Assembly: GCF_003050745.1 (NCBI RefSeq)
Contig: NZ_QAOF01000008.1
Location: forward strand, 1 to 64,000
Reading direction: 5' to 3'
DNA from: Sphingomonas sp. PP-CE-3G-477
Lineage (GTDB): Bacteria; Pseudomonadota; Alphaproteobacteria; Sphingomonadales; Sphingomonadaceae
Length of the DNA: 64,000 nucleotides
The position numbers and the translations under genes are program-made. Under the pieces are notes generated by a model. That model was not told the DNA's origin. It searched no databases and was given only the letters and a program-made list of their open reading frames with translations. Positions 41,488 through 50,567 of this stretch are shown here, piece by piece; position 1 is the first letter of the stretch; each line of letters begins with the position of its first letter.

Positions 41488-43607
41488 GGTGAACCGCTTC
41501 CGGCAACGGTCGCCCGATCGCTGCTCGCACGCGCGGCGCGCAGGGCGCGCCAGCGCTCATATTGCACCGTCTTGCCAGGATCGGGGTCTTCGCGCCCCTG
41601 CAGCCAGAAGTCGAACCAGTCGAGGTCGCGCGCATAGTCCGCCAGTCGGTGTACCGGCTGCGTGCGGGTGTGGTATTCGGCGGGATAGACGTACATCTCG
41701 ACCGGCTTCCGCTTCTCGCGCAGTGCGGTGAATGCTTCCAGGCCGAGCAGATATTCGCGGTCGGCGAGCTGCATCAGGATTGGCGCCTTGATCCGGTCGG
41801 CGTTCAGCGACAGCGCCATCGGTTTCCAGAAGCGCGTGCCTTCCTCGGTTGCCAGCGGATAGTGTCGCACCGCGCGATTCCAGTCGGCCCAGGCGATGCC
41901 GCCATAGGTCATGACCGTCTTGGGATCTTCGCAGCAGGTGCTGATCGACGCGGCAGCGAAGCGATCCGAATTGATCAGCGCATATTCGACGGTCGACACG
42001 CCATCGCTCAGGCCCGTGATCCCTACCCGGTCGGGATCGACGCCGCCGCGTGCCACGGCAAGGTCGACGCCGGCCAGGACCGATGACATCAGGCTTTTAC
42101 GCTCGGCCCAATCCTTGGTCATTGCGGTGATGATCTCGTCGATCGTGCGCAGGTTCGGAAAGGCGGCGCCGTAGATCGGCGGCCGCTCGATGCTGAGAAC
42201 GGCAAAGCCCCGCGCCGCCAGTGGGAAGATGGGATGCGCGTCGCCGGTCCCGCCGCGGAGAAAGCCGTCGCTATGGTATTGGACGACCACCAAGGGCAGC
42301 GTGGTGCCGGGGACATGACCCGGCGGGAGGACGAGATCCCCCCAAGCGGGTAGTCCGATATCGTTGCGCCAGGTCAGGCGTTCGACCGTGCCGAGCTCGA
42401 GACGGGCAAAGCCCGGATTCGGATCGAACAGCGTCGAGACCCTGCCCGTCGCGAGATCGATCGAGACCAATCGTCGCGGCGTGGTCGCATTCTCGGCGGT
42501 GCAGAACAGCCGTCCGCCGCGATGGGTGCAGCCGATGAGCCAGTCGCTGCTCGCCAGTATCCGCCGTGGGTCGCCGTGCCCCGGCCGCCAGCGGTACAGT
42601 GCCATCCGTCCCTTGGCCCAGCCTTCGCGGCGCAGGAAGACCAGCGCGCCATCGTCGGCCCACCACAGATCGACGATACCGTCGCTGCACGTGTCGGCGA
42701 GACAGGGGCGTTTCCGGTGCGCCCGGTCGGCGACCCAGATCCGCAAGGGACTGAGCGGCGCGGGCGACACGCGCTCGGTGCCCGCCGTCCGTCCATCCCG
42801 CGCGAGGATGTCCGTATCGGAACGGGCGCTCCCGCCGCTGGCGACCGGTAACAGCCGCGCGTCCCCAGGTTCGGCGGGCCGAGCCCGGCCGCCGTCCACG
42901 CCGATCCGAAAGATCGTCTCGGGCACGTCGGCTTCGCGGATCTGCGGCCGCGGCCCGGCATTGGGCGTCACCCGCGCATCATAGAGGTAGCCGGTCCGCG
43001 CCTCGGCATCGAGGGCGCGGCGCGCGGATTCGACGCCCGGCCGGCTCACGAACACCAGCTCCTGCCCGCCGGGCGCCCAGGCCCAGCGCTCGATATCGAC
43101 GGGCGAGCGGGTGATCGCATTGGCGCCGCTGCCGTCGGCGCGCGCGCGCCAGATCTGCGTCACGCCGCCAACCCGCTTCAGATAGGCGACCCATCGACCA
43201 TCGGGCGACCATGCCGGGACCACCAGGTCGGGAAAGCCGGTATTGACGAACAACCCGCGCTTGAGGTCGCTGGCCGTGATCATGTCGCCGCCCTGGTCGA
43301 TGATGCGCGCCGCGCCGCCGCGCGTCGGCAGGACGACCAGTGCCCGGCAATAGCCGTTGCTGGCGATGTCGCCGCGACTGAGGACGAAGGCAATCGACGT
43401 CCCGTCGGGCGCGATCGCCAGGGGACTCGGCAGCGCAAAGAAGGATGGGTCGGGCATGCCGATGTCGCGAAGCGCGATCAGGTCGCGCGCCTCGATCCGC
43501 CGCCGTGGGGCGCTCGCCTCCGCCGCGTTCGGCAGCAGGTCACGGCATTCGGCCCAGGCCGGCGTCGCCACCGTCAGGCTGAGCAGGAGCAGCGCCCCCC
43601 TCACCAT
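41484..43607 (-). CDS. Lasso peptide isopeptidase (S9 prolyl oligopeptidase family)
   Basis: 707-residue exported enzyme, signal peptide MVRGALLLLSLTVATPAWA. A beta-propeller precedes the alpha/beta hydrolase domain, whose likely triad is S534 (GITGLSDGVS), E618 (LADREYLLG) and H646 (PAEYHTRTQ); the spacing agrees with the triad of the astexin isopeptidase AtxE2 as I recall it. Such enzymes hydrolyse the macrolactam isopeptide bond of their own lasso peptide, yielding the linear form. The signal peptide implies a periplasmic site. It overlaps the TonB receptor gene by 7 bp and is transcribed after it. Confidence 0.88.
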   Translation of the reverse strand: MVRGALLLLSLTVATPAWAECRDLLPNAAEASAPRRRIEARDLIALRDIGMPDPSFFALPSPLAIAPDGTSIAFVLSRGDIASNGYCRALVVLPTRGGAARIIDQGGDMITASDLKRGLFVNTGFPDLVVPAWSPDGRWVAYLKRVGGVTQIWRARADGSGANAITRSPVDIERWAWAPGGQELVFVSRPGVESARRALDAEARTGYLYDARVTPNAGPRPQIREADVPETIFRIGVDGGRARPAEPGDARLLPVASGGSARSDTDILARDGRTAGTERVSPAPLSPLRIWVADRAHRKRPCLADTCSDGIVDLWWADDGALVFLRREGWAKGRMALYRWRPGHGDPRRILASSDWLIGCTHRGGRLFCTAENATTPRRLVSIDLATGRVSTLFDPNPGFARLELGTVERLTWRNDIGLPAWGDLVLPPGHVPGTTLPLVVVQYHSDGFLRGGTGDAHPIFPLAARGFAVLSIERPPIYGAAFPNLRTIDEIITAMTKDWAERKSLMSSVLAGVDLAVARGGVDPDRVGITGLSDGVSTVEYALINSDRFAAASISTCCEDPKTVMTYGGIAWADWNRAVRHYPLATEEGTRFWKPMALSLNADRIKAPILMQLADREYLLGLEAFTALREKRKPVEMYVYPAEYHTRTQPVHRLADYARDLDWFDFWLQGREDPDPGKTVQYERWRALRAARASSDRATVAGSGSP

Positions 43608-46177
43608 GGCTTCGAAACCGAAAGGCTGATGACCCGTCCGAGCGGAGAATAGTTGGTCGAGTCGTAGGGTGTGTCATAGGGTAGCGTGGTGGCGATCGGC
43701 GCCGGCTGGGCATTGAACAGGTTCTGCACCGACGCGATGATATCCAGGCCGCCGAGCACCCCGCCGTCCGCCTTGTAGCGAATCGTAAAGTCGACCGGCG
43801 TCATGCCGCCGATGCGCTGGCTCGACGCCGTGCGGTTATCGGTGACCGGCCCGATATGCGTGACGTTGGCGGTCGCGGTGATCGGTCCGACGGTCCAGCC
43901 GAGATCGCCGCGCAGGCGCCAATGCGGCGGGTTGAAGATGAGCCCGGCAAGCTGGGTGACGGGAAGTGCCGGGCCGATCCGGCGCTCGCTCTTAAGATAG
44001 GCGGCATTCGCCGATGCCGAAATCCGGCCTAGACCCAGCTTTCCGACATAATGCGCCAGCACGTCGACGCCGCGCACCGACTGGCGGCCGGCATTGACGC
44101 TGTTGTTACGCACCAGCGCGACGACGTTGGCGGGATTGTAGGCGATCGCGCCGCTGACGTTGGTGAAGATCCCGGCGCCCGCAAGCACGTCCGCCTGGGT
44201 CGCGGCGTCGGGGTTGAGCGTCACGAAGCCAGCATAGGCGGGATTGCTAAGGGCCGACGATACCGACGGGATCGGCGTGACGATCCGGTCGCGATAGTCG
44301 ACGGAGAAATAGCTGGCCTCGATGCCGAACCCTTCGAGCCCACGCGGATGGAGGTCGATCGTTGCCGACCAGTTGGTCGACCGCTCGGGCTCGAGCCCCG
44401 GGTTACCGCCGAGGGTCAGGAGCGCGGTCGCTGTTGCCGGATACCCCTGTCCGCCCACGGTCGTGGTCCGGGTCAGATAGACGGTCTGCGGCTGGTACTG
44501 CTGGTAGAGCGTCGCGGCGCGGAAGCTCTTCCCCCAGCTGCCTTTGAGCGACACGTCGGCGGTCGGCGCATAGATCAGGCCGAACTTCGGCGTCGCCACG
44601 TGCGCGACGCGGCGATAATCCTCGTACCGGACCGCCGCGCTCAGCGTCAGGCTGTCGACGAACGGAATTGCGTTGGCGCGTCCCACCAGCGGGAGGCTCA
44701 ATTCGCCGAAACCATAGGTATCGGACTGGGACCGGTCGATATTCTGGATGCCGTTGACGCCGGTAAAACGACGGAAGTCGATCCGGCGATGGCCGGCACC
44801 GAGCGCCACCTTCACCGCGCCGCCGGGCAGCGAGAGCAGCTTGCCGTCGGTTGAGAGTTCGATCGAGCGTGCACGATTGCGGTAATAGCCGCCGGTGTTG
44901 ACCGATCGCACGCCGCCCTGGACGGTCTCGCCACCATAATCGACCTTGTCCTGGCCATAGGTGCCGGACAGCATGACGTCCCAACCCGAGGCGGGGGTCC
45001 AGGACAAGGATGGCGACAGTCCGAAAGACTGGGCCCCCGAGTAGGTCGTGCCGCGACTCACCGCCAGGTTTCCGCCAATCGCCAGCGGATAGGTCAGGTC
45101 GGTCCAGCGCTTGTTGAACATGCCGTCGACCGCGAGGGTGAGATCGTTCACGATCGCCTGCCGACCGGAACCGATCACGCTGTGATGGCGCTGCGCGGGA
45201 AAGAGCGTCAGGCCGGGGGAGCGTGTCGCGGCATAGTCGCGCTGGCCCGCCGTGATCGCGCCGTTGCTGCCATGTTCATATGCCAGGAGGACGTTGCCGT
45301 CGCGCCAGGTCTTGCCTGCCGTCGCACCATAGAGCTGCGAAAAGCCGCCGCCGTCGGTGGCCCCGCCGAGCCGGGCACTGGTTTCCAGTCCGTCGAGGTC
45401 GCGCCTGAGGATGATGTTGACCACCCCCGCGACAGCATCCGAGCCGAACAGCGCGGATGCGCCGTCGGGCACGACATCGACCCGGTCGACCGCGCCGAGT
45501 GGGATGGTGGAAATGTCGATGCTCTGCTTGGCGGCATTGTAGGACAGGCGGTGGCCGTTGAGCAGGGTCAGCGTCGCATCGCTGCCGAGCCCGCGGAGGT
45601 TGATCGAGGCGCCGCCGCCGACGTCGCCGCCATTGGCCTCCGGCACGTTGAAGCCGATACCGGGATTCTGGCCCCCGCCGAAATTCTGCGGTAGCGCACG
45701 TAGGGCATCCGGCAGCGTCGCACGCCCGGAATCGAGGATCGACTGTCGATCGACCACGATCACCGGCGCGGCGACCGGGGCACCACGAATACGCGAGCCG
45801 GTCACGACGATGTCATCGCGGGCCCGGTCGCTGGCAGCATCGGCAAGGGGATCGTCCTCAGTTTCGACGATCAGCGTCCCCCCGCTGACGCGGGCTCGCA
45901 GACCAGTTCCAGCGAGCAGCAGGGCAACGGCCCGCTCGACCGTATAGTCTCCCTTGAGCGCGGGCGCCCGTAGGCCGCGCACGAGGGACGCTGGCACGAG
46001 AATGTTTCGACCAGACGCAAGCGCGACGGCGCGCAACGACTGGCCGAGCGCCTGCGCAGGCAGGGCATAGATCGCAGTTTCAGGTTGGCCGGCATATGCG
46101 TTAGGCACCATCGCGACGATAAGGGTCACGCTTCCCAGCGTGAGCGAAAGCGCGTCGCGCAAGCCGGTATGTCGCAT
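43601..46177 (-). CDS. STN-domain TonB-dependent receptor for the lasso peptide
   Basis: 858-residue outer-membrane receptor. Signal peptide (about 1-29), then the STN signalling domain (AIYALPAQALGQSLRAVALASGRN to about 105), plug domain (IVVTGSRIRGA, VDRVDVVPDGASALFGSDAVAGVVNI) and barrel ending in the aromatic residue W of SVSKPW. STN-bearing receptors signal to an anti-sigma factor, and FecR and sigma genes follow upstream. Position next to the isopeptidase makes uptake of the cognate lasso peptide the likely role; a siderophore is the alternative. Confidence 0.9.
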   Translation of the reverse strand: MRHTGLRDALSLTLGSVTLIVAMVPNAYAGQPETAIYALPAQALGQSLRAVALASGRNILVPASLVRGLRAPALKGDYTVERAVALLLAGTGLRARVSGGTLIVETEDDPLADAASDRARDDIVVTGSRIRGAPVAAPVIVVDRQSILDSGRATLPDALRALPQNFGGGQNPGIGFNVPEANGGDVGGGASINLRGLGSDATLTLLNGHRLSYNAAKQSIDISTIPLGAVDRVDVVPDGASALFGSDAVAGVVNIILRRDLDGLETSARLGGATDGGGFSQLYGATAGKTWRDGNVLLAYEHGSNGAITAGQRDYAATRSPGLTLFPAQRHHSVIGSGRQAIVNDLTLAVDGMFNKRWTDLTYPLAIGGNLAVSRGTTYSGAQSFGLSPSLSWTPASGWDVMLSGTYGQDKVDYGGETVQGGVRSVNTGGYYRNRARSIELSTDGKLLSLPGGAVKVALGAGHRRIDFRRFTGVNGIQNIDRSQSDTYGFGELSLPLVGRANAIPFVDSLTLSAAVRYEDYRRVAHVATPKFGLIYAPTADVSLKGSWGKSFRAATLYQQYQPQTVYLTRTTTVGGQGYPATATALLTLGGNPGLEPERSTNWSATIDLHPRGLEGFGIEASYFSVDYRDRIVTPIPSVSSALSNPAYAGFVTLNPDAATQADVLAGAGIFTNVSGAIAYNPANVVALVRNNSVNAGRQSVRGVDVLAHYVGKLGLGRISASANAAYLKSERRIGPALPVTQLAGLIFNPPHWRLRGDLGWTVGPITATANVTHIGPVTDNRTASSQRIGGMTPVDFTIRYKADGGVLGGLDIIASVQNLFNAQPAPIATTLPYDTPYDSTNYSPLGRVISLSVSKPW

Positions 46178-46250
46178 TGATGGTCCCCTTTTCTCGGCCC
46201 GCAGTGTGCGGTGCCGTTCAAAGAGGACGACGACGGTGTCGCGCCCTACC

Positions 46251-47237
46251 CTACGCTTTTTTCGCGGCGGTCAGCACGATCGTGCCACTCGGCCGCTTGA
46301 TGAGCGGCAGGGAGAACATGTCGGCGACGGCTCGGGCGAAACCGTCTGGATCGGAAACCCGGAATGCGCCGGTGATCCTGAACTCCCCTATTTCGCGGTC
46401 CGGGAATTCGATCTGGCGGCTATTGTAGCGGTTGATCGCGGCGATCGCGGCGGCAAGGCGCACGCGGTCGAACGACAGCATGCCGCGAGTCCAGCCCAGT
46501 TCGCCCGGCTCCGCCCGTCCGAGTGACGAAACGCCGTACGTCGGGTCGAAGACAGCTTGTTGCCCTGACGCGATCCGGGTTGTCCCGCCATCTGGCCCTG
46601 AGAGCACCACGTCCTCCCGCCACGCGACCACACGGACAAATCGATCGTCCTGCGCGACATCGAATTGCCCCTCACCGGCGACAAGCGTACCGTTCGGCGC
46701 TGCGACGACAAGGCCCGCGCCGCCGCGTGCTACGTGGAAACGGACGCGCCCCTTGATCAATCGAACCCGAAGCCCGGTTTCGGCGTCGGTGACCGCGATG
46801 GCCGCGCCGGCATCCAGCGTGACACGCGCACCGTCGGCGAGCGTCACGGTGCGAACCGCCCGGTCGTTGCTCGCATATTCGTGGATTGCCGCCGGTGTTC
46901 CCGGACTCCCGAGCTGCCCCATCGTTAGCACGCCAATTGCGGCGACGAGCAGGAGCGAAACGGCGATCACCGCATAGCGGACCGCCGGGCGACCGGACCA
47001 TATAGCGGCACGACGAAGGTCGCGTCCTCGCCCGAGCGCCGTGTTGGTCAGGAACGCGCTCTGATCCCAGCGTAGCTGCAGCCGCGCATAGGCCGCGTCG
47101 TTTTCGGGATCCGAGGCTCGCCACGCGTCGAGGTCGTCTGCCCATTGCGAGGCGTCAGGTCCGCGCATCCTTGCGAACCAGCCTTCGGCATCGGCCGGCG
47201 CGCGGTCACCCGCGGCTTCGCCGCGCCCGTCACTCAT
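46251..47237 (-). CDS. FecR-family anti-sigma/sensor protein
   Basis: 328-residue inner-membrane protein. The cytoplasmic N-terminal DUF4880 region (GWFARMRGPDASQWADDLDAW) binds sigma; one membrane helix (about 90-107, AVIAVSLLLVAAIGVL) leads to the periplasmic FecR domain (ASNDRAVRTVTLADGARVTLDAGAAI split around it) and a C-terminal STN-like end (LAAAIAAINRYNSRQIEFPD) that can pair with the receptor. Its start overlaps the sigma gene stop by 4 bp (ATGA). Confidence 0.9.
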   Translation of the reverse strand: MSDGRGEAAGDRAPADAEGWFARMRGPDASQWADDLDAWRASDPENDAAYARLQLRWDQSAFLTNTALGRGRDLRRAAIWSGRPAVRYAVIAVSLLLVAAIGVLTMGQLGSPGTPAAIHEYASNDRAVRTVTLADGARVTLDAGAAIAVTDAETGLRVRLIKGRVRFHVARGGAGLVVAAPNGTLVAGEGQFDVAQDDRFVRVVAWREDVVLSGPDGGTTRIASGQQAVFDPTYGVSSLGRAEPGELGWTRGMLSFDRVRLAAAIAAINRYNSRQIEFPDREIGEFRITGAFRVSDPDGFARAVADMFSLPLIKRPSGTIVLTAAKKA

Positions 47238-47857
47238 CGGGCGGCAAGGACGCGATCGACGAACGCGATTGCCTGGGTCATGTGCTTTTCGACGCCTTTC
47301 ACGCTCAATCCTGTCCGCCGAGCGATCTCTACATAAGAATAGCCATCGATGCGATGCGCGAGGAATATCTCTCGGGTCCGCGGCTTCAGGCGCTGCAGTG
47401 CGCGTTCGAGACGGCGGAGCATGTCGCGCGTTTCGAGAGCTGCGATCTGGTCGGGTGCGCAGAGGTCGATCTCGTCGACGGGTACGTGGTGGGCAGAGGC
47501 GCGTCGGAGCTCGGTCTTGGCATCGTCGAGTGCGAGATTGGCAGCGGATCGTTGCAGATACCCGGCGGGGTTGACGATATCCGCCCGTGCCTCCGGGCTG
47601 AGCCCGGCGAAGCGAGCGAACACCCGTTGGACGAGATCGCCCGCATCGTCATGAGACGTACGGCGGCGGAAGAAGCGCAGCAGGCTCGGGCGTTGCTCGC
47701 GATAGAGTAGCTCGATCGGCGACGGGCCGGCGGGAATGACCCGATCGTCCGGCGGGAGCGGGTCGCCTTCGAGTACGGCGCGCTGCGGAGGCAGGCTCCC
47801 CCTCAACGCCTCGCCCCCGCCCGGCGAGCAGGACTGCCTTCCTGCTGGTTCGACCAT
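47234..47857 (-). CDS. FecI-type ECF sigma factor
   Basis: About 207 residues. Sigma region 2 is ELLYREQRPSLLRFFRRRT..DAGDLVQRVFARF; region 4 is RLKPRTREIFLAHRIDGYSYVEIARRTGLSVKGVEKHM, both close to FecI-like sigma factors. ATG 47857 is chosen as the nearest start before the conserved part; further in-frame ATGs reach 47974, so up to 39 extra residues are possible. With FecR and the STN receptor it forms a cell-surface signalling relay that should turn on the receptor and perhaps the lasso genes. Confidence 0.85.
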   Translation of the reverse strand: MVEPAGRQSCSPGGGEALRGSLPPQRAVLEGDPLPPDDRVIPAGPSPIELLYREQRPSLLRFFRRRTSHDDAGDLVQRVFARFAGLSPEARADIVNPAGYLQRSAANLALDDAKTELRRASAHHVPVDEIDLCAPDQIAALETRDMLRRLERALQRLKPRTREIFLAHRIDGYSYVEIARRTGLSVKGVEKHMTQAIAFVDRVLAAR

Positions 47858-48207
47858 GTCTGCACCGCGCCTCGCCTCCATCCGCGAGGCGACGCCGACG
47901 ACGAGCCGGGTGTAGAGAACATGCTTGAGACATGCGCCGATGCCTTTGGCCGCAAGCGGCTTGGACATACGCAACGGCCACCCGGCCGCGTCGATGGCGG
48001 GTCATTTCATCCCAAGCGAGGTTCTCAAGCCTCGGCGCCGCTTGCGCAGCGCTCGTACAGCTTAACCTGCCAGTGCAGAGAAGCAATATGCAAGTCTCAT
48101 GTGGTTCATCGAGCATCGATTTGACAAATATGTAATAGCCTGATGCCGATAGTACCTAGAACCGCGTATCCCCCCTCGACGATGAGGCGCTTGAATATGC
48201 CGGCCGG
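47858..48207. other. Gap between the sigma gene and the broken integrase
   Basis: No credible gene. It contains the region that must hold the sigma-factor promoter, and the junction where the integrase gene loses its 3' end. AT-rich patches occur around 48075-48150. Confidence 0.4.
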
Positions 48208-49164
48208 TCAACCACTTAAGTCTCGACTGCTTATCGGGAATAGCAGGCTGCCGCCGCCGGTGAGCGGCCAGAGCGAGCGCAATACCGCGATCGCCTGGCG
48301 CGTAAGCGGCACCAGATGATCGCCACCCAACTCCGCCTTGCGCTCGAGATCGCCCTTCATCCGGGACGTGGGGATACGCCACAAAGGCTCAGCCCCGTTG
48401 AGATCCTCGAACTCATCCCAGACCGCACCGCGCAATTCGCTCGGACGCACCGCGGTTAGCGCCAGAAAGCGCAATGCGAGCCGGGTGATCGGCCGTGCAT
48501 AGTCCTCGGCGGTGATGATCATCTTTCGCAGCGGTACGAGATCGACGATCGCGGGCTGACGTCCCTTGCGCAGCGGCTTCAGCACCGCGCCGAGCTTCTC
48601 GGCCGGATCGGTCTGCGCGATGCCTTCTGCGATGGCATAGACGAACACCGCCGAGATCCGCTGCCGGACCCGCTCGGCGGTCTCGATCGAACCCCGGGCC
48701 TCGATCTCGCGCAAGACGCCGAGCACGAGCGGCGGAGTCTGCTGGGCTATCGGCAAATCACCGATCGATGGGAAAACGTCCCGCTCAAGGCTGCGGATGA
48801 TGTCGGCGGCATGGACCTTGGCCCATTGCGACCGCGAATTCTCGTGCCAGGCACGCGCGGTGCGCTCGAAGGTCTGGCGGCCGGCTTCGATGTTCGCCTC
48901 GACCTTGAGCCGCTTCAGGACGTTCGGGTCATGGCCCTCGCACAGCGTCGTATAGGCTTCGTCGCGTTTCGCCCGTGCGTCCGCCAGCGACAGCAACGGG
49001 TAGGCGCCAAACGCCATCGTCCGCTGCTTGCCGTCGTAATCGTAGTTCCAGCGCCAGAGCTTTCCGCCGCTAGAAGTGACCAGCAAATGGAGGCGATTGG
49101 CGTCCGTGAGTTTGTAGGATTTTTCGCGCGGCTTGGCGGCGCGAACCTTCGCGTCTGTAAGCAT
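48208..49164 (-). pseudogene. int: P4-type tyrosine integrase, C-terminally truncated
   Basis: 318 residues: the DUF4102 arm-binding domain (MLTDAKVRAAKPREKSYKL, LLVTSSGGKLWRWNYD, GAYPLLSLADARAKRDE), the SAM-like core-binding domain, and the first catalytic arginine in LTAVRPSELRGAVWDEF. The frame stops after GSLLFPISSRDLSG, before the HxxR and Tyr boxes, so about 80 or more residues of the catalytic domain are missing. The gene starts 182 bp from the tRNA-Ser 3' end. Full-length P4 integrases are about 400 residues. Unable to recombine as it stands. Confidence 0.85.
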
Positions 49165-49176
49165 TTTCGGTCTCCC

Positions 49177-49209
49177 AAAATACCACGTTTTTTGGCCGCG
49201 CGTACCACG
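49177..49209. promoter_or_regulatory. Candidate integrase arm-binding sites, right end
   Basis: AAAATACCACG (49177-49187) and GCGTACCACG (49200-49209) carry the same TACCACG core as the left end, here 22 bp apart (two helical turns), between the integrase start and tRNA-Ser. Confidence 0.5.
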
Positions 49210-49345
49210 TTTCAGTACCTCCGAAGCGCCGGATGGGCGTGGACGGGTACGAACGACCGTGGCCGAACTGGTCAGCTAAGCGTCGGTAATTTGGGAGGAA
49301 AAGTCGATATCGGTGGCCCTGTGCGGACCCCTGTGGACTTGCCGA

Positions 49346-49438
49346 TGGCGGAGACGGAGGGATTCGAACCCTCGGTACCAGTAAACCCGGTACGGCGGTT
49401 TAGCAAACCGCTGGTTTCAGCCACTCACCCACGTCTCC
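49346..49438 (-). tRNA. tRNA-Ser(GCT), CCA encoded
   Basis: Reading the minus strand from 49438: GGAGACG acceptor arm, D arm TGGCTGAAACCA region, anticodon arm CGGTTTGCTAAACCG (anticodon GCT), a long variable arm (TACCGGGTTTACTGGTA) typical of serine tRNA, T arm GAGGGTTCGAATCCCTC, acceptor CGTCTCC, G discriminator and CCA at 49348-49346. Its 3' end is the island's attachment site. Confidence 0.95.
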
Positions 49439-49609
49439 GGCTGCAGCAGATGCGGGGCTATAGCGAGGGTCGGGCGGCGGGGCAACGGCTGTAATGCGCT
49501 ATTCCGACGCGAAATCGACACGGGCCGGTGGTTCGTTCATTGCGCGGCAAGGCGCATCTTGGTTACCTAGCCGCAGCGGGCGCATTCGCGTTCTGGGGAA
49601 TAGTTGATC

Positions 49610-50386
49610 ATGCGTAGCTTCTGGCTTGGCCTTGGCGTCCTTGCAGCCACCTTGTGCGGCGGTGCGCCGGGTATCGCGGCGGCACAGGTCCGCACGATCG
49701 ATCCCAACCAGGCGATCGACGGCGACCTTTCCGCGCAGCCTTCGCAATATCGCGCCGGCCAGTCAGTTCCGCAAACAACGACGCAGCCGTCGCGGCCCGC
49801 CGATCAGGACGTTCCGGCCGAACCGACGCCGACACCGGCGCCACCGCCCGCGACGAACGCCCAGCGTCCCGAAACGCGGGCCGAGGCGACGATGCAGGCC
49901 GCCGACACCTATGAACGCGACGACCTGCTCGCCGCGGGCGAAGGGGTGTTCGGCAAGGGTGCAGCAGGGCTTGGCGGCATCCTCGAGAACATCCTGAAGG
50001 ACCAGGGTCAGCCCAACGCCTATATCGCCGGCCGCGAGGCGTCCGGGGCGTTCATCCTCGGCGTCCGCTACGGCTCGGGAATCATGAGCCACAAGGTCGA
50101 GGGCCAGCAGCCGGTCTATTGGACGGGGCCATCGGTCGGCTTCGACGTCGGCGGCGACGCGAACAAGGTCTTCGTGCTGGTCTACAACCTCTACGACACC
50201 GAAGAGCTCTACAAGCGCTTCCCGGCCGTAGAAGGCCGGCTGTACCTCGTCGGCGGTTTCGCCGCGACCTATCTCCGCCGCGGCAACGTCGTCCTGATCC
50301 CGATCCGTCTCGGCGTCGGCTGGCGCGCAGGGGTGAACGTCGGGTATATGAACATCACGCACAAATCGAGGTGGCTGCCGTTCTAA
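49610..50386 (+). CDS. DUF1134 exported protein
   Basis: 258-residue protein, signal peptide MRSFWLGLGVLAATLCGGAPGIAAAQ, then a Pro/Gln/Thr-rich linker of about 80 residues and the DUF1134 domain (GLGGILENILKDQGQPNAYIAGREASGAFILGVRYGSG split over it, GFDVGGDANKVFVLVYNL, GGFAATYLRRGNVVLIPIRLGVGWRAGVNVGYM). Members are common in alphaproteobacteria, related to EipA-like envelope-integrity proteins; the function here is unproven. ATG 49610 follows GGGGA. Confidence 0.85.
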   Translation: MRSFWLGLGVLAATLCGGAPGIAAAQVRTIDPNQAIDGDLSAQPSQYRAGQSVPQTTTQPSRPADQDVPAEPTPTPAPPPATNAQRPETRAEATMQAADTYERDDLLAAGEGVFGKGAAGLGGILENILKDQGQPNAYIAGREASGAFILGVRYGSGIMSHKVEGQQPVYWTGPSVGFDVGGDANKVFVLVYNLYDTEELYKRFPAVEGRLYLVGGFAATYLRRGNVVLIPIRLGVGWRAGVNVGYMNITHKSRWLPF

Positions 50387-50400
50387 GCGCAGCGCGGCAG

Positions 50401-50476
50401 CGGGCTACGCCCGCCTGACTCGCGCAAGCCCGGCCGGCGGGCTTCAGCCTGTCCGACGACGTGGGCTTCGCCCACG
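50401..50476. terminator. Cluster of short GC hairpins after the DUF1134 gene
   Basis: Three inverted repeats occur in a row: GGGCTACGCCC (50401), AAGCCCGGCCGGCGGGCTT (about 50429) and GTGGGCTTCGCCCAC (about 50461). They are the likely transcript end, though no T-run follows. Confidence 0.5.
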
Positions 50477-50567
50477 GCGCGCGCCCAGACACCGAAGTCC
50501 CTCGTGGCGCAAAGCCAAAGCCACGCCCACAAGTTGACGCCCCCACCCCACACGCTACGCCTGAAAA

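Larger units (their letters stand above)
31323..49369. mobile_element. Degenerate integrative element (genomic island) in tRNA-Ser(GCT)
   Basis: Perfect 24-bp direct repeats at 31323-31346 and 49346-49369 bound 18 kb. The right copy is the 3' end of tRNA-Ser, including its encoded CCA; the left copy has no tRNA body. A P4-type integrase starts 182 bp inside the right end, as expected for such islands. The left third holds integrative-conjugative element remnants and a Fic gene; the right two thirds carry quorum-sensing and lasso peptide genes. The truncated integrase and broken trb genes indicate it can no longer move by itself. Confidence 0.85.

Noticed and set aside
48121..48149. TTGACA in the gap beside the integrase
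   Set aside because: No -10 box at suitable distance and it points away from the sigma gene.
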